Positions 1 to 11,378 are shown, counted from the stretch's first letter. The stretch is 64,000 bases of DNA from Pantoea sp. CCBC3-3-1 (GCF_007981265.1 NZ_CP034363.1:930001-994000); one strand, 5' to 3'. Program-made: numbers and translations. Notes: generated by a model not told the origin, from the sequence alone.

Positions 1-6
1 AGGCTA

Positions 7-399
7 TTACCGCCCGTTACGGGTCAGCTTTTCGAGATCGGCTTCAATTTCAGAAATCTTGTTCGTCACAACACTTTCCAGATGACGCAGGTCGTCCAGG
101 ATTTTACGTTTCAGATCCACTTCCACCCGATCGCGCTGGCAAATCTGATCGAGTTCATCAATGACGTAACGCAGGTTAGGGCTGATCTCCTGAATCTCTT
201 TGTAGCCCTGGTTGACGTTATCAGCGACCACGGTTTTACGCTGGCGAGGATATTTAAATTTCACGCTTTTGGCGAAGAATTCGCCTTTATCTTTGCGGAA
301 ATAGATCTTCAGAATATCATTGCTGGCTTCCTGACGCAGGCTGTAGCGGTCGATGTCATCAGGCGTAGCAATACCCAAACCTTTCAAATTCTCGTACAT
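7..399 (-). CDS. yaeH: YaeH, DUF3461 family protein
   Basis: This complete 130-residue protein matches the enterobacterial YaeH/DUF3461 family (E. coli YaeH is 128 residues). It begins [10 protein letters not shown] and has a basic central segment followed by a charged helical C-terminal third (about residues 80-128) that could form a coiled coil. There is no signal peptide or membrane segment, so it is probably cytosolic. Its function is not known. It lies downstream of dapD on the same strand, as in E. coli, but 338 bp of non-coding DNA with an ERIC-like repeat and a terminator-like hairpin separate the two, so it probably has its own promoter. Confidence 0.93.
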   Translation of the reverse strand: MYENLKGLGIATPDDIDRYSLRQEASNDILKIYFRKDKGEFFAKSVKFKYPRQRKTVVADNVNQGYKEIQEISPNLRYVIDELDQICQRDRVEVDLKRKILDDLRHLESVVTNKISEIEADLEKLTRNGR

Positions 400-427
400 A
401 ATTTTGTTTTCCTATGCGGGAGGTTGT

Positions 428-545
428 CGTTCCGGCTGCGCTTCACAAACACGGCGTGGTGTAGTGCTCACCCTCCTCACGTACTGTGTGTACGCTGTGG
501 TGGCTGCGCGCTGTACGCCTTGTTTTTGCTTTACTCGCTCGTCCC
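428..545 (-). repeat. ERIC-like intergenic repeat, copy A
   Basis: Read on the minus strand, this has CAAGGCG (522-516), then 21 nt, then a small palindrome with arms CGTAC/GTACG around a 5-nt loop (494-480) followed by TGAG, then 22 nt, then ACGCCG (457-452). The same blocks with nearly the same spacing occur in the rseP-bamA gap and in the 23S-5S spacer. The layout resembles the ERIC (enterobacterial repetitive intergenic consensus) family, whose core palindrome is also followed by TGAC and then an AACGC block. Outer limits are approximate. Confidence 0.6.
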
Positions 546-690
546 GTACCGTACTCAGCAGAGTATATGTGAAATCTGAAAATCGGGCGGGGAGGCTGTG
601 CGCTGATGGCGCGGATTATCGCCTGATTATTGTGCAATAGCATTACTTATTTCGCGATGTAAAACAGGTTTTTCAGGCGGGAGTGTAAAG

Positions 691-722
691 AAAAGATGAC
701 GGGCCACGTTACGCGGCCCGTT
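691..722 (-). terminator. Probable dapD terminator
   Basis: On the minus strand just after the dapD stop, a hairpin with arms ACGGGCC and GGCCCGT is followed by a T-rich run (TCATCTTTTCTTT). Position and form fit a Rho-independent terminator. The T tract is interrupted, so efficiency is uncertain. Confidence 0.5.
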
Positions 723-737
723 GAACAGCGATGGGAC

Positions 738-1562
738 TTAGTCGATGGTGCGCAGCAGTTCGTTGATGCCCACTTTGCCGCGGGTTTTCGCATCCACTTT
801 CTTCACGATAACGGCACAGTACAGGCTGTAGCTGCCGTCTTTAGAAGGCAGGTTGCCGGAAACGACTACGGAGCCAGCCGGTACGCGGCCGTAGTGCACT
901 TCGCCGGTTTCACGGTCGTAAATCTTGGTGCTCTGGCCGATATAAACGCCCATGGAGATAACCGCACCTTCTTCAACGATTACGCCTTCAACGATTTCAG
1001 AGCGTGCGCCGATGAAGCAGTTATCTTCAATGATGGTTGGGTTAGCCTGAAGCGGCTCCAGAACGCCACCGATGCCCACGCCGCCGGACAGGTGAACATT
1101 TTTACCGATCTGCGCACAGGAACCGACAGTTGCCCAGGTATCTACCATTGAGCCTTCATCAACGTAAGCGCCGATGTTGACGTAAGAAGGCATGAGTACG
1201 GTGTTACGTGCGATAAATGCGCCCTGACGAACGGCGGCTGGTGGCACAACGCGGAAGCCTTCTTTCTTAAAGCGCGCATCATCGTAGTCGGCGAATTTCA
1301 TCGGAACTTTGTCGAAGTAACGGCTTTCAGCTCCGTCAATCACCTGATTGTCATTGATGCGGAAAGAGAGCAGCACGGCTTTTTTCAGCCACTGATGCGT
1401 CACCCACTGACCGTCGATTTTTTCAGCAACGCGCAGTGCGCCGCTGTCCAACAGGCCAATAACCTGATTAACCGCTTCACGGGTTACCGTATCGGCGTTA
1501 GCAGGGGTGATCTCGGCGCGACGCTCAAAGGCGCTTTCAATAACATTCTGTAATTGTTGCAT
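738..1562 (-). CDS. dapD: 2,3,4,5-tetrahydropyridine-2,6-dicarboxylate N-succinyltransferase DapD
   Basis: DapD transfers succinyl from succinyl-CoA to tetrahydrodipicolinate in the diaminopimelate/lysine pathway, feeding lysine and peptidoglycan synthesis in the cytosol. The protein starts [10 protein letters not shown] and is 274 residues, the E. coli length. A longer frame reaches 15 codons upstream, but the chosen ATG is the family start and has AGGA about 11 nt before it. Residues about 100-235 form a left-handed beta helix of hexapeptide repeats (for example [15 protein letters not shown]), typical of trimeric acyltransferases. It lies downstream of glnD on the same strand, separated by 114 bp. 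Confidence 0.97.
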   Translation of the reverse strand: MQQLQNVIESAFERRAEITPANADTVTREAVNQVIGLLDSGALRVAEKIDGQWVTHQWLKKAVLLSFRINDNQVIDGAESRYFDKVPMKFADYDDARFKKEGFRVVPPAAVRQGAFIARNTVLMPSYVNIGAYVDEGSMVDTWATVGSCAQIGKNVHLSGGVGIGGVLEPLQANPTIIEDNCFIGARSEIVEGVIVEEGAVISMGVYIGQSTKIYDRETGEVHYGRVPAGSVVVSGNLPSKDGSYSLYCAVIVKKVDAKTRGKVGINELLRTID

Positions 1563-1676
1563 TAATTCAGATTCCTGTGTCAAATTCTTGTCCGGGACAG
1601 CCTTCACCGCTCGTTATACCGCTCAACGAACTGCAACAGGCTACGCCCGGAGGCGTGATAAAAAATTAAATCTGGG

Positions 1677-4322
1677 TCACACTTTATCGTTTGGATTTAG
1701 GGCCTCTGTCAACCGTTGTCGCAACTCTTGACGCAATTGGCGACTTAAAGCGCGGCGATCGTTATCTGCCAGAATAAATAAATCTTCGACCCGTTCGCCA
1801 ATGGTACTGATTCGTGCGCCATGGAGCGAAACCCCTAAATCGGCAAAAACTTCACCTACCCGAGCCAGCAGACCTGGCTGATCCAGTGCGATCAGTTCCA
1901 GATAGGTACGCCTGTCGGTGTGGGCTGGAAGGAATTTTACCTCGGTATCCACGCTGAAATGCTTTAGCCGCGCCGACTGTCGACGCATTCTGGGGGGTTG
2001 CCAGCTGGTCTGGCCGATAGCCTGCTCCAGCGCCTGGCGGATCATCTCATGACGATCGCCCGCCAACGGGCTGCCGTCCGGTTCCAGTACGATAAAAGTA
2101 TCCATTGCCATGCCGTCGCGGCTGGTAAAAATTTGAGCGTCGTGCACGCTGAGATTACGTCTGTCCAGCTCGCCGGCTACGGCTGCAAACAGATACGGCC
2201 GATCCGGGCTCCAGATAAAAATCTCTGTGCCGCCGCGAGTCGCCTGAGGGCTGACCAGCACCAGCGGTTTGTTCAGATCGTGCTCCATCAGATGGCGAGC
2301 ATGCCAGGCCAGCTGGTTGGGGGTGTGGCGCAGGAAATAATCGGCACGGCAGCGTGCCCAGATATTACGCAGCCCCTGTTCATCAATGTTATCCATACGC
2401 AGCAGCGCCAGCGCCTGAAGGCGGTGATGGCGCACGCGCTCGCGTAAATCCGGGCTGTTTTCCATACCGCGACGCAGCTGTTTTTCGGTTGCAAAGAAAA
2501 GTTCGCGCAGCAGGCTCTGCTTCCAGCTGTTCCACAAGGTTTCGTTAGTGGCACAAATGTCCGCTACCGTCAGACAGACCAGATAGCGCAGCTGGTTTTC
2601 ATTGTGCATCACTTCCGCGAACTGCTGGATCTCCGTCGGATCCTGAATATCCCGGCGTTGGGCAGTCACCGACATCAGCAGGTGATGGCGCACCAGCCAG
2701 GAGACCAATTGTGCTTCACGTGAGTTCAACCCGTGCAGTTCGGCAAATGCCAACACGTCTTCGGCACCCAATATTGAGTGATCGCCGCCACGGCCTTTGG
2801 CGATATCATGAAACAGCGCCGCCATCAGCAGCAGCTCGGGCTGCGGCAGGCGCGGCCAGATTTCAACGCACAGAGGATGACGGGGGCGCGTTGTTTCATC
2901 GGCAAAACTTTCCAGCTTTTGCAGCACGCGGATGGTGTGCTCATCCACGGTATAGGCGTGGAAAAGGTCAAACTGCATCTGCCCGACGATGTTTCCCCAC
3001 TGGGGCATATAGGCCCACAATACGCTGTGTCGGTGCATAGGAACCAGCGCACGGCTAACGGCGCCCGGATGACGCAAAATGGCGAGGAACAGCTGGCGGG
3101 CTTCAGGAATAGTACAGAGAGGCTGCTTCAGATGACGACGCGCGCGACGCAGCTGGCGCACCGTGGTGGAGTAAATGCCGGTAATGTTCTGCGCGCGTAC
3201 CATGGTATAAAACATGCGCATGATGGCGACCGGATCGCGGGCAAACAGCGTCTCATCGATTAAGTCGATCAGCGTGCCGCGCAGCTGAAATTCGCAATCG
3301 ATAGCTCGCGGTTTTTCATCCTCGCCCAGCGCAAGAATTGCCTCTTCAAACAGCTGAAGCAGCATCTGGTTTAGTTCGCCGATCCGCGCGGTAACGCGAT
3401 AAAAATCCTTCATCATGCGTTCAACCGGCTCGTTGCCTTCGCCCTGATAGTTCAGGCGCTGAGCGACGTTCAGCTGGCGGTCGAACAGCAGGCGGTTATC
3501 GTAGCGCGGCAGCGTCAGATGCAGAGCAAAGCGGATGCGCCAGAGGAAGGCCTGGCACTCGTTCAGCTCATTACGTTCTGCTTCGGTTAAAAAGCCGAAA
3601 CCGAGCATTTCATCCATAGACGTTGCGCCAAAATGGCGTCGCGCAACCCATAACAGCGTATGGATGTCACGCAGGCCACCCGGGCTGCTTTTAATATCCG
3701 GTTCGAGGTTATAACTGGTGCCGTGATAACGCTGATGCCGTTCCTGCTGTTCTTCAATCTTGGCGGCAAAAAAACGGTCGGAAGGCCAGAAGCCGTCGCT
3801 GAAGACGTTTTTCTGCAATTCAAGAAACAGCGCCACGTCACCAGTCAGCAGGCGGGACTCGATTAAATTGGTGGCCACCGTCAAATCAGATAAACCTTCC
3901 AGCAGGCACTCTTCCAGCGTTCTGACGCTGTGGCCCACTTCCAGTTTCAAATCCCACATTAGCGTCAGTAATTCGCTGGTGCGCTGTGCGTCAGCTTCGG
4001 AAAGAGGCTGGCGGCTGAGGATCAGGATATCGATATCGGAAAGGGGATGCAGCTCCCCACGGCCATAACCACCGACGGCGACCAGCGCAATATCCAGCTG
4101 GTCAGGAAAACCGTAAAAACGCCACAGGCGGCGCAGTAACCGATCGATAAATAGCGTGCGGGTATCAATGAGCCGTTCTACGTCTTCGCCGGCGTCAAAA
4201 GCTTCGGCCAGCCGCTGTTGGAAATGCTCCAGGTGCTGCTTGAGCGAATCCCGGGTCAGTTCGGCGTCCTGCCAGTCTGCAGGGGAATCAGCCAGTCCGT
4301 CATCGTTAAAGGTTTTGCTCAC
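1677..4322 (-). CDS. glnD: Bifunctional uridylyltransferase/uridylyl-removing enzyme GlnD
   Basis: GlnD is the primary nitrogen sensor. It uridylylates PII proteins (GlnB, GlnK) when glutamine is low and removes UMP when glutamine is high. The 881-residue protein (E. coli 890) shows all expected parts: a nucleotidyltransferase motif at residues 84-98 (GGYGRGE, then DID with D96 and D98), an HD phosphohydrolase motif (FHDIAKG, about residue 505), and two C-terminal ACT domains (about 710-780 and 805-875) that bind glutamine. It lies between map and dapD on the same strand, as in E. coli. The 295-bp gap to map is unusually long and holds a large inverted repeat. Confidence 0.97.
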   Translation of the reverse strand: MSKTFNDDGLADSPADWQDAELTRDSLKQHLEHFQQRLAEAFDAGEDVERLIDTRTLFIDRLLRRLWRFYGFPDQLDIALVAVGGYGRGELHPLSDIDILILSRQPLSEADAQRTSELLTLMWDLKLEVGHSVRTLEECLLEGLSDLTVATNLIESRLLTGDVALFLELQKNVFSDGFWPSDRFFAAKIEEQQERHQRYHGTSYNLEPDIKSSPGGLRDIHTLLWVARRHFGATSMDEMLGFGFLTEAERNELNECQAFLWRIRFALHLTLPRYDNRLLFDRQLNVAQRLNYQGEGNEPVERMMKDFYRVTARIGELNQMLLQLFEEAILALGEDEKPRAIDCEFQLRGTLIDLIDETLFARDPVAIMRMFYTMVRAQNITGIYSTTVRQLRRARRHLKQPLCTIPEARQLFLAILRHPGAVSRALVPMHRHSVLWAYMPQWGNIVGQMQFDLFHAYTVDEHTIRVLQKLESFADETTRPRHPLCVEIWPRLPQPELLLMAALFHDIAKGRGGDHSILGAEDVLAFAELHGLNSREAQLVSWLVRHHLLMSVTAQRRDIQDPTEIQQFAEVMHNENQLRYLVCLTVADICATNETLWNSWKQSLLRELFFATEKQLRRGMENSPDLRERVRHHRLQALALLRMDNIDEQGLRNIWARCRADYFLRHTPNQLAWHARHLMEHDLNKPLVLVSPQATRGGTEIFIWSPDRPYLFAAVAGELDRRNLSVHDAQIFTSRDGMAMDTFIVLEPDGSPLAGDRHEMIRQALEQAIGQTSWQPPRMRRQSARLKHFSVDTEVKFLPAHTDRRTYLELIALDQPGLLARVGEVFADLGVSLHGARISTIGERVEDLFILADNDRRALSRQLRQELRQRLTEALNPNDKV

Positions 4323-4445
4323 GGCAATGCTCCTGCATGTTCTCGCCAGTCAATAAGTTCACTGCTGGGACAATAGCCTTACAGGGCGGTTGAAATCAAA
4401 AAAAACCGGCATCGATCGGTTTTTCAGACGATGCACAAAGTCAAA

Positions 4446-4554
4446 GCGGGAGGGGCATGGACCGGTAAGAAAGCGCCACGGGTCATGGACGGCCCGTGTC
4501 GAGCTGGCATGGCTGCCGCTTTTTGCGTCTTTCTGAACGGTTCATGCCCCCCGC
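4446..4554. repeat. Long imperfect inverted repeat between map and glnD
   Basis: The arm at 4446-4467 (GCGGGAGGGGCATG then ACCG) is complementary to 4533-4554 (ACGGTTCATG then CCCCCCGC) with few mismatches. Inside sits a second perfect hairpin, CACGGG (4477-4482) with CCCGTG (4493-4498). The whole 109-bp block could fold into a branched structure on either strand. I do not recognise it as a named element, and no gene is visible in it. Confidence 0.55.
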
Positions 4555-4574
4555 CAGCAGAGAATTAGCCGCAT

Positions 4575-4598
4575 AAAAAAACCGGCCAGTGCCGGTTT
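4575..4598 (-). terminator. Rho-independent terminator of map
   Basis: On the minus strand 20 nt past the map stop, the stem AAACCGGC / GCCGGTTT with a 4-nt loop is followed by six Ts. This is a canonical terminator shape and suggests that map is not simply co-transcribed into glnD. Confidence 0.8.
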
Positions 4599-4617
4599 CT
4601 CTATGCACCCGAGGGGA

Positions 4618-5412
4618 TTACATCTCGTGCGTCAGCACCGCTTCAATGGTGTCATCTTTACGCAGCGTCATGATCTCACAGCCGTTTTCCGTCACCACAA
4701 TCGTGTGCTCATATTGCGCGGACAGACTGCGATCTTTGGTTTTCACCGTCCAGCCATCTTTCATGCTGCGAATGCGGTAATCACCGGCGTTAACCATCGG
4801 TTCGATAGTGAAAGCCATACCCGCTTGCAGCACCACGCCGCCGTCATCCGCATCGTAATGCAGTACCTGCGGCTCTTCATGGAAGCCTTTACCGATGCCG
4901 TGACCGCAATATTCGCGCACCACGGAGAAATCCTGCGCTTCGACGAATTTCTGGATCTCACGACCGATGGTACGCAGACGAATGCCCGGCTTCACCATAC
5001 GTAAGGCGAGATACAGGCTTTCCTGCGTCACGCGGCACAGACGCTCACCCAGAATGGTTGGCTTGCCGACGATAAACATCGCTGAGGTATCACCGTGATA
5101 CTCATCCTTAATTACCGTTACGTCGATATTCACAATATCGCCGTCTTTCAGGATGCGGTCATCGCTGGGGATACCGTGGCATACCACTTCGTTAATCGAA
5201 ATGCAGACGGATTTTGGAAAACCGTGATAGCCCAGGCAGGCGGAAACCGCTTTCTGCGTGTTTACGATGTAATCGTCACACAGGCGATCCAACTCACCAG
5301 TGCTGATACCGGGTTTGACATGCTCTGCAATCATTTCGAGCACCTCAGCCGCCAGGCGTCCGGCAACGCGCATTTTTTCGATTTCTTCAGGGGTCTTGAT
5401 TGTAATTGCCAT
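4618..5412 (-). CDS. map: Type I methionine aminopeptidase
   Basis: Map removes the initiator methionine from nascent proteins and is essential. The 264-residue length equals E. coli Map. All five metal ligands are visible: D97 (NIDVTV), D108 (HGDTS), H171 (GHGIG), E204 (IEP) and E235 (YEHT), and the substrate-contact histidine H79 lies in the VCHGIP motif. The gene is divergent from rpsB across a 329-bp gap and ends just before a strong terminator. Confidence 0.98.
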   Translation of the reverse strand: MAITIKTPEEIEKMRVAGRLAAEVLEMIAEHVKPGISTGELDRLCDDYIVNTQKAVSACLGYHGFPKSVCISINEVVCHGIPSDDRILKDGDIVNIDVTVIKDEYHGDTSAMFIVGKPTILGERLCRVTQESLYLALRMVKPGIRLRTIGREIQKFVEAQDFSVVREYCGHGIGKGFHEEPQVLHYDADDGGVVLQAGMAFTIEPMVNAGDYRIRSMKDGWTVKTKDRSLSAQYEHTIVVTENGCEIMTLRKDDTIEAVLTHEM

Positions 5413-5531
5413 TAATTTAGTCCGCAGCTGTCGCTATTTTCGACGATAATAAAGGAAGTGCAGCAATGTTATCAGCCCACCTCCATGCTGCCAAATGCAG
5501 TTTGTGGCAAGGGGTGAGTAGCGAACAATCA

Positions 5532-5561
5532 TTGGCTTCACAGGGCGCTTTATGGTATAAA
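5532..5561 (+). promoter_or_regulatory. Candidate rpsB-tsf promoter
   Basis: TTGGCT (5532-5537) lies 17-18 bp upstream of GTATAA/TATAAA (5555-5561), followed by a G+C-rich discriminator typical of growth-rate-regulated promoters. It would give a leader of about 170 nt before rpsB. The match is moderate and was made by eye. Confidence 0.45.
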
Positions 5562-5567
5562 GCGCGC

Positions 5568-6467
<900 letters not shown>

Positions 6468-6515
6468 TAAGGTTTGCTCTGCTAAAGAGCCCTTATCAAT
6501 CAGATGTTAATCTGT

Positions 6516-6547
6516 AAGGGGCCTGTATTGGCCCCTTTATTTTTTTG
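6516..6547 (+). terminator. Attenuator/terminator between rpsB and tsf
   Basis: The stem AAGGGGCC / GGCCCCTT with a 6-nt loop is followed by TATTTTTTT. It lies 49 nt after rpsB, where E. coli has partial termination that lowers tsf relative to rpsB expression. Confidence 0.75.
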
Positions 6548-6660
6548 ACTTCGCTTTGCTGGATACCCAGCGGGGCAGAATGTTTCTCCCGAGACCAGGC
6601 ATTTGTTGCGAACGCCCTCACGGCGCCGCAGGCAGATGCGAGCTAACCGAGGATTAGAGA

Positions 6661-7512
6661 ATGGCTGATATTACTGCTGCTCTGGTAAAAGAACTGCGCG
6701 AGCGCACTGGCGCTGGCATGATGGATTGTAAGAAAGCGCTGACCGAAGCCAACGGCGACATCGAGCTGGCAATCGAGAACATGCGTAAATCTGGCGCGAT
6801 CAAAGCAGCTAAGAAAGCAGGCAACGTTGCTGCTGACGGCGTGATCAAAACCAAAATCGACGGTAACTACGGCGTGATCCTGGAAGTTAACTGCCAGACC
6901 GACTTCGTTGCTAAAGACGGTGGTTTCCAGGCGTTTGCTGACAAAGTGCTGGATGCTGCGGTTGCAGGCAAAATCACTGACGTTGAAGTGCTGAAAGCGC
7001 AGTTCGAAGAAGAGCGCGTTGCACTGGTTGCTAAAATCGGTGAGAACATCAACATCCGTCGTGTTGCATCCCTGGAAGGCGATGTGCTGGGCAGCTACCT
7101 GCACGGCGCACGTATCGGTGTTCTGATCTCCGCTAAAGCTGCGGACGAAGAGCTGGTTAAGCAGATCGCAATGCACGTTGCAGCCAGCAAGCCAGAATTC
7201 GTTAAGCCAGAAGACGTGTCTGCTGACGTGGTTGAGAAAGAATACCAGGTACAGCTGGACATCGCTATGCAGTCTGGTAAGCCAAAAGAAATCGCAGAGA
7301 AAATGGTTGAAGGCCGCATGAAGAAATTCACCGGCGAAGTTTCTCTGACTGGTCAGCCTTTCGTTATCGACCCAAGCAAAACTGTGGGTCAGGTTCTGAA
7401 AGAGAAGAACGCTGACGTGATCAACTTTATCCGCTTCGAAGTGGGTGAAGGTATTGAGAAAGCTGAGACCGATTTCGCAGCAGAAGTTGCGGCGATGTCC
7501 AAGCAGTCTTAA
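6661..7512 (+). CDS. tsf: Elongation factor Ts
   Basis: EF-Ts is the nucleotide exchange factor that releases GDP from EF-Tu. The 283-residue protein matches E. coli in length. It has the N-terminal UBA-like three-helix domain ([16 protein letters not shown]) and the EF-Tu-contacting TDFV motif at residues 80-83. It is the second gene of the rpsB-tsf unit and is followed within 15 nt by a strong terminator. Confidence 0.98.
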   Translation: MADITAALVKELRERTGAGMMDCKKALTEANGDIELAIENMRKSGAIKAAKKAGNVAADGVIKTKIDGNYGVILEVNCQTDFVAKDGGFQAFADKVLDAAVAGKITDVEVLKAQFEEERVALVAKIGENINIRRVASLEGDVLGSYLHGARIGVLISAKAADEELVKQIAMHVAASKPEFVKPEDVSADVVEKEYQVQLDIAMQSGKPKEIAEKMVEGRMKKFTGEVSLTGQPFVIDPSKTVGQVLKEKNADVINFIRFEVGEGIEKAETDFAAEVAAMSKQS

Positions 7513-7523
7513 TAAGATTGATA

Positions 7524-7550
7524 AGAACCGCCATCCGGCGGTTCTTTTTT
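7524..7550 (+). terminator. Rho-independent terminator of rpsB-tsf
   Basis: A perfect 9-bp stem (AGAACCGCC / GGCGGTTCT) with the loop ATCC is followed directly by five Ts. It lies 12 nt after the tsf stop. Confidence 0.92.
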
Positions 7551-7669
7551 ATCTGCGTTATCAGAATGCATTTTCAGTCTCATCCCAATAGTAATTCATC
7601 GCAGCAAACGCGATGATAGCAAAGATTTAACTCCTCACATCGACTAGATATCTTCCAGGAAAAAATACC

Positions 7670-8395
7670 ATGGCGACCAATGCAAAACCTGTTTATCAAC
7701 GTATCCTGCTGAAACTGAGCGGCGAAGCTCTGCAAGGTGCCGAAGGCTTCGGTATCGATGCCAGCGTGCTGGATCGTATGGCTCAGGAAATCAAAGAGCT
7801 GGTAGAGTTGGGCATTCAGGTGGGTGTGGTTATCGGTGGGGGTAACCTGTTCCGTGGCGCAAGCCTGCAACAGGCTGGAATGAATCGCGTCGTTGGCGAT
7901 CATATGGGCATGCTGGCGACCGTGATGAATGGTCTGGCGATGCGTGATGCGCTGCATCGTGCCTATGTTAACGCACGTCTGATGTCAGCCATTCCGCTGA
8001 ATGGTGTTTGTGATAACTACAGCTGGGCAGAAGCCATTAGCCTGCTGCGTAATAACCGCGTCGTGATTTTCTCCGCCGGTACCGGCAACCCATTCTTCAC
8101 TACTGACTCTGCGGCTTGCCTGCGCGGCATCGAAATCGAAGCTGACGTCGTGCTGAAAGCCACGAAAGTGGATGGCGTTTACTCCGACGATCCAATGAAA
8201 AACCCGGACGCTACGCTGTACGATCAGCTGAGCTACACCGACGTGCTGGATCGTGAGCTGAAAGTGATGGATCTGGCCGCGTTTACGCTGGCTCGTGACC
8301 ACAAATTGCCAATTCGCGTTTTCAACATGAATAAACCTGGCGCACTGCGCCGCGTGGTCATGGGCGAAAAAGAAGGCACGCTGATTACGCAATAA
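7670..8395 (+). CDS. pyrH: UMP kinase
   Basis: PyrH is the hexameric bacterial UMP kinase making UDP for nucleotide and sugar-nucleotide synthesis. It is activated by GTP and inhibited by UTP. At 241 residues it equals the E. coli protein. It shows the amino-acid-kinase fold motifs: [10 protein letters not shown] near the N terminus, [11 protein letters not shown] (about 54-64), and the C-terminal ATP-binding [10 protein letters not shown] segment. It stands between tsf and frr with its own upstream gap of about 120 bp beyond the tsf terminator. Confidence 0.98.
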   Translation: MATNAKPVYQRILLKLSGEALQGAEGFGIDASVLDRMAQEIKELVELGIQVGVVIGGGNLFRGASLQQAGMNRVVGDHMGMLATVMNGLAMRDALHRAYVNARLMSAIPLNGVCDNYSWAEAISLLRNNRVVIFSAGTGNPFFTTDSAACLRGIEIEADVVLKATKVDGVYSDDPMKNPDATLYDQLSYTDVLDRELKVMDLAAFTLARDHKLPIRVFNMNKPGALRRVVMGEKEGTLITQ

Positions 8396-8530
8396 TATCA
8401 GTCGACGCGTAAAATAAGGTATATTCTGCCTTTGTGGCGCGTAGCGCGCTACAATCAGTAACGACAACTATTTTGACACGGGCTCTGGCTGCAGAGTCTC
8501 GCAGGTTAACCAGAATCCAAGGGTTACAAC

Positions 8531-9088
8531 GTGATTAACGAAATCAGAAAAGATGCTGAAACGCGCATGGAAAAGTGTGTGGAAGCCTTTAAAAACCACA
8601 TCAGCAAAATTCGTACCGGCCGTGCGTCGCCAGGTATCCTCGACGGCATCATGGTCGATTATTACGGCGCTTCTACGCCGCTGCGTCAGTTGGCAAGCGT
8701 CACCGTTGAAGATTCCCGCACGCTGAAAATCAACGTGTTCGACCGCTCAATCAGCGCGGCCGTTGAAAAGGCGATCATGACCTCCGACTTGGGTTTAAAC
8801 CCAAGTTCAGCAGGCGCTGACATTCGTGTTCCGTTGCCAGCACTGACTGAAGAGCGTCGTAAAGACCTGATCAAAGTGGTGCGCGGTGAAGCAGAGCAGG
8901 GTCGCGTGTCCGTGCGTAACGTGCGCCGTGATGCAAACGACAAGGTGAAAGCCTTGCTGAAAGATAAAGAAATCAGCGAAGACGAAGAACGCCGTTCAGC
9001 TGATGATATTCAGAAAATGACCGACGTTTTCATCAAGAAAGTTGATGCAGCGCTGGCAGAAAAAGAAGCGGAGCTGATGGACTTCTAA
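8531..9088 (+). CDS. frr: Ribosome recycling factor
   Basis: RRF splits post-termination ribosomes together with EF-G. The protein is 185 residues, as in E. coli, and begins at GTG, matching the family N terminus (INEIRKDAE) as in E. coli. Conserved stretches include [12 protein letters not shown] and the C-terminal long helical hairpin ([15 protein letters not shown]). It lies 135 bp after pyrH and is followed by a large hairpin terminator. Confidence 0.97.
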   Translation: MINEIRKDAETRMEKCVEAFKNHISKIRTGRASPGILDGIMVDYYGASTPLRQLASVTVEDSRTLKINVFDRSISAAVEKAIMTSDLGLNPSSAGADIRVPLPALTEERRKDLIKVVRGEAEQGRVSVRNVRRDANDKVKALLKDKEISEDEERRSADDIQKMTDVFIKKVDAALAEKEAELMDF

Positions 9089-9104
9089 GTTCATTATGCC
9101 GCAT

Positions 9105-9158
9105 AAAACGCCGTACAGATCCTCGCTTATTCAGGCGAGCGATCTTACGGCGTTTTGC
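9105..9158 (+). terminator. Terminator-like hairpin after frr
   Basis: AAAACGCCGTA (from 9105) pairs with TACGGCGTTTT (9146-9156), enclosing a second stem CTCGC/GCGAG. The arms themselves supply A and T tracts, so it could act in both directions. It lies 17 nt after the frr stop. Confidence 0.7.
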
Positions 9159-9219
9159 ATTGGTTTTCTTTCTGATGAGCCGTCCGGGCGGTTCCTCAGT
9201 CATTACACAGAGCAACCTC

Positions 9220-10422
9220 ATGAAACAATTGACGATCCTTGGTTCGACCGGTTCTATCGGCACCAGCACGCTGGCAGTGGTCAGGGCGAATCCTCATCTG
9301 TTTGCCGTTAAGGCGTTGGTCGCCGGGCATAACGTTGAGCTGATGGCCGAGCAGTGCCAGGCTTTCCGTCCTGCTTATGCCGCCATGGCGAATGAGGTTG
9401 CAGCAAAAGCGCTGCGGCTGCGTCTGCAAAGCCTGAACGTGGCTACGGAAGTGCTGAGCGGTGAACAGGCGGCCTGCGAACTTGCGGCCCTGGACGACGT
9501 GGATCAGGTAATGGCCGCGATTGTCGGTGCAGCAGGGCTGTTGCCCACGCTGGCGGCGATTCGGGCGGGCAAAACCGTTTTGCTGGCCAACAAAGAGTCG
9601 CTGGTAACCTGCGGCCAGCTGTTTCTGGAGGCGGTAAGCAACGCCGGTGCCCAGCTTCTTCCGGTCGACAGCGAGCATAACGCCATTTTTCAGAGTTTGC
9701 CCGCTTCCCTCCAGCGCCAGTTAGGTTACGCTTCTCTGCAAGATAATGGCATTGATAGCATTATCCTTACGGGATCGGGTGGTCCTTTTCGCGAAACGCC
9801 GCTGGCGGATCTGGCGCAGATGACGCCGGACCAGGCCTGTGCGCATCCGAACTGGTCAATGGGTCGTAAGATTTCCGTTGATTCAGCCACCATGATGAAT
9901 AAAGGTTTGGAATATATCGAAGCCCGCTGGCTGTTTAACGCAACCGATGCCCAGATGGAAGTTATCCTGCATCCGCAGTCGGTAATCCATTCTATGGTCC
10001 GCTATCGTGATGGCAGCGTTCTGGCGCAGCTAGGCTCGCCAGATATGCGTACGCCGATTGCTCACGTCATGGCCTGGCCCGATCGTGTGCAGTCGGGCGC
10101 CGCGCCACTGGATTTTACCCGGATGGGGGCAATGACGTTCGCCGAGCCGGATTACGCACGCTATCCCTGCCTCAAGCTGGCGATTGATGCCTGCGAAAAA
10201 GGGCAGGCGGCGACAACGACGCTGAATGCCGCTAATGAAATTGCCGTGGCCGCGTTTTTGGATAAGCAAATTCGTTTCACCGATATTGCGAGCGTGAACA
10301 TGGCCGTTCTGGAAAAGCTTTCCGCTACGGAACCGACAAGCGTGGAAGCCGTACTGGAAATCGACCGCCAGGCACGTGAAACCGCGTTAGCCTGCCTGTC
10401 ACGCTTTAGCGTTGTCCGGTAA
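9220..10422 (+). CDS. dxr: 1-deoxy-D-xylulose 5-phosphate reductoisomerase
   Basis: Dxr (IspC) converts DXP to MEP with NADPH in the non-mevalonate isoprenoid pathway and is the fosmidomycin target. The chosen ATG gives 400 residues starting [10 protein letters not shown] (E. coli 398). The open frame runs 20 codons further upstream without family similarity. Visible motifs are the NADPH loop GSTGSIG, NKESLV, the metal-binding PVDSEH, and the catalytic loop around [21 protein letters not shown]. It is separated from uppS by a terminator, as if transcribed apart. Confidence 0.97.
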   Translation: MKQLTILGSTGSIGTSTLAVVRANPHLFAVKALVAGHNVELMAEQCQAFRPAYAAMANEVAAKALRLRLQSLNVATEVLSGEQAACELAALDDVDQVMAAIVGAAGLLPTLAAIRAGKTVLLANKESLVTCGQLFLEAVSNAGAQLLPVDSEHNAIFQSLPASLQRQLGYASLQDNGIDSIILTGSGGPFRETPLADLAQMTPDQACAHPNWSMGRKISVDSATMMNKGLEYIEARWLFNATDAQMEVILHPQSVIHSMVRYRDGSVLAQLGSPDMRTPIAHVMAWPDRVQSGAAPLDFTRMGAMTFAEPDYARYPCLKLAIDACEKGQAATTTLNAANEIAVAAFLDKQIRFTDIASVNMAVLEKLSATEPTSVEAVLEIDRQARETALACLSRFSVVR

Positions 10423-10520
10423 ATAAGCCGATTAGCCGTCGTCGTTTGTGGGAGAAGGTCGGAGATGGTATAGTCTTCGGCCGCCGCTTCACCATACCGT
10501 TGCGATTTGCGGTGTTGCAG

Positions 10521-10543
10521 GCCGTGTGAAACACGGCTTTTTT
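10521..10543 (+). terminator. Rho-independent terminator between dxr and uppS
   Basis: A perfect 7-bp stem GCCGTGT / ACACGGC with a 3-nt loop runs directly into six Ts. It lies about 100 nt after the dxr stop and 65 nt before uppS. Confidence 0.85.
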
Positions 10544-10607
10544 ACGTCGAGCGGGTAAGGTATTTCAGAAACCGTTGCATTTCTGATTAAAGGAATTATT
10601 ACGCGTT

Positions 10608-11360
10608 ATGTCGTCCGAAAATCAAATAAAAACCGATGACCTGTCGGGGCTGAATCCCCGCCATGTGGCCATCATTATGGATGGCAATGGTCGCTGGGCC
10701 AAAAACCAGGGGAAGCTGCGTATTACCGGCCACCGGGCAGGGGTGAAATCCGTACGTCGCGCGGTGAGTTTTGCCGTAAGCCGTAATCTGGATGCGCTGA
10801 CTCTCTATGCTTTCAGCAGTGAAAACTGGAACCGTCCGCCGCAGGAAGTGCTGGCGCTGATGGAGCTGTTTGTCTGGGCGCTCGACAGCGAAGTAAAAAG
10901 CCTCCACAAGCATAACGTTCGTCTGCGGATCATTGGTGATACAAGCCGTTTTAATTCCCGTCTGCAGGAGCGCATCCGTCGCGCTGAAGAACTTACTCAA
11001 CAAAATAATGGACTCACCCTGAACATTGCCGCAAATTATGGCGGACGTTGGGATATTATTCATGGTGTCAGGAAAATTGCAGAACAGGTGCAGGAAGGTC
11101 TGATTCGACCAGACCAAATCGAGGAAGAAACCCTCGCCCCGCATCTCTGCCTCAATGAACTGGCTCCGGTGGATCTGGTAATAAGGACAGGGGGAGAGCA
11201 TCGAATCAGTAACTTCTTGCTGTGGCAGGTCGCCTATGCAGAGTTCTTTTTCTCCGATGTTCTCTGGCCTGATTTTGATGAACAAGTTTTTGAAGGTGCA
11301 CTGAATGCGTTTGCACAACGAGAGCGCCGCTTTGGCGGTGCAGCACCCGGCGGCGCTTAA
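10608..11360 (+). CDS. uppS: Undecaprenyl diphosphate synthase
   Basis: UppS (IspU) adds eight isoprene units in cis to farnesyl diphosphate, giving the C55 carrier for peptidoglycan and O-antigen. The 250-residue protein (E. coli 253) carries the signature IIMDGNGRWAK with catalytic D25, the RITGHRAG segment, and the C-terminal LVIRTGGEHRISNFLLWQ motif. It starts a tight run with cdsA (18 nt gap) and rseP (8 nt gap), so these are probably one operon. Confidence 0.97.
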   Translation: MSSENQIKTDDLSGLNPRHVAIIMDGNGRWAKNQGKLRITGHRAGVKSVRRAVSFAVSRNLDALTLYAFSSENWNRPPQEVLALMELFVWALDSEVKSLHKHNVRLRIIGDTSRFNSRLQERIRRAEELTQQNNGLTLNIAANYGGRWDIIHGVRKIAEQVQEGLIRPDQIEEETLAPHLCLNELAPVDLVIRTGGEHRISNFLLWQVAYAEFFFSDVLWPDFDEQVFEGALNAFAQRERRFGGAAPGGA

Positions 11361-11378
11361 GCGCTCTGGGGGTAATCC

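Larger units (their letters stand above)
400..737. other. Non-coding gap between dapD and yaeH
   Basis: This 338-bp gap contains no credible gene; reading frames across it have no family resemblance or suitable start. It holds an ERIC-like repeat (about 428-545) and a G+C-rich hairpin next to the dapD stop. The yaeH promoter should lie here, but I could not place it with confidence. Confidence 0.6.
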
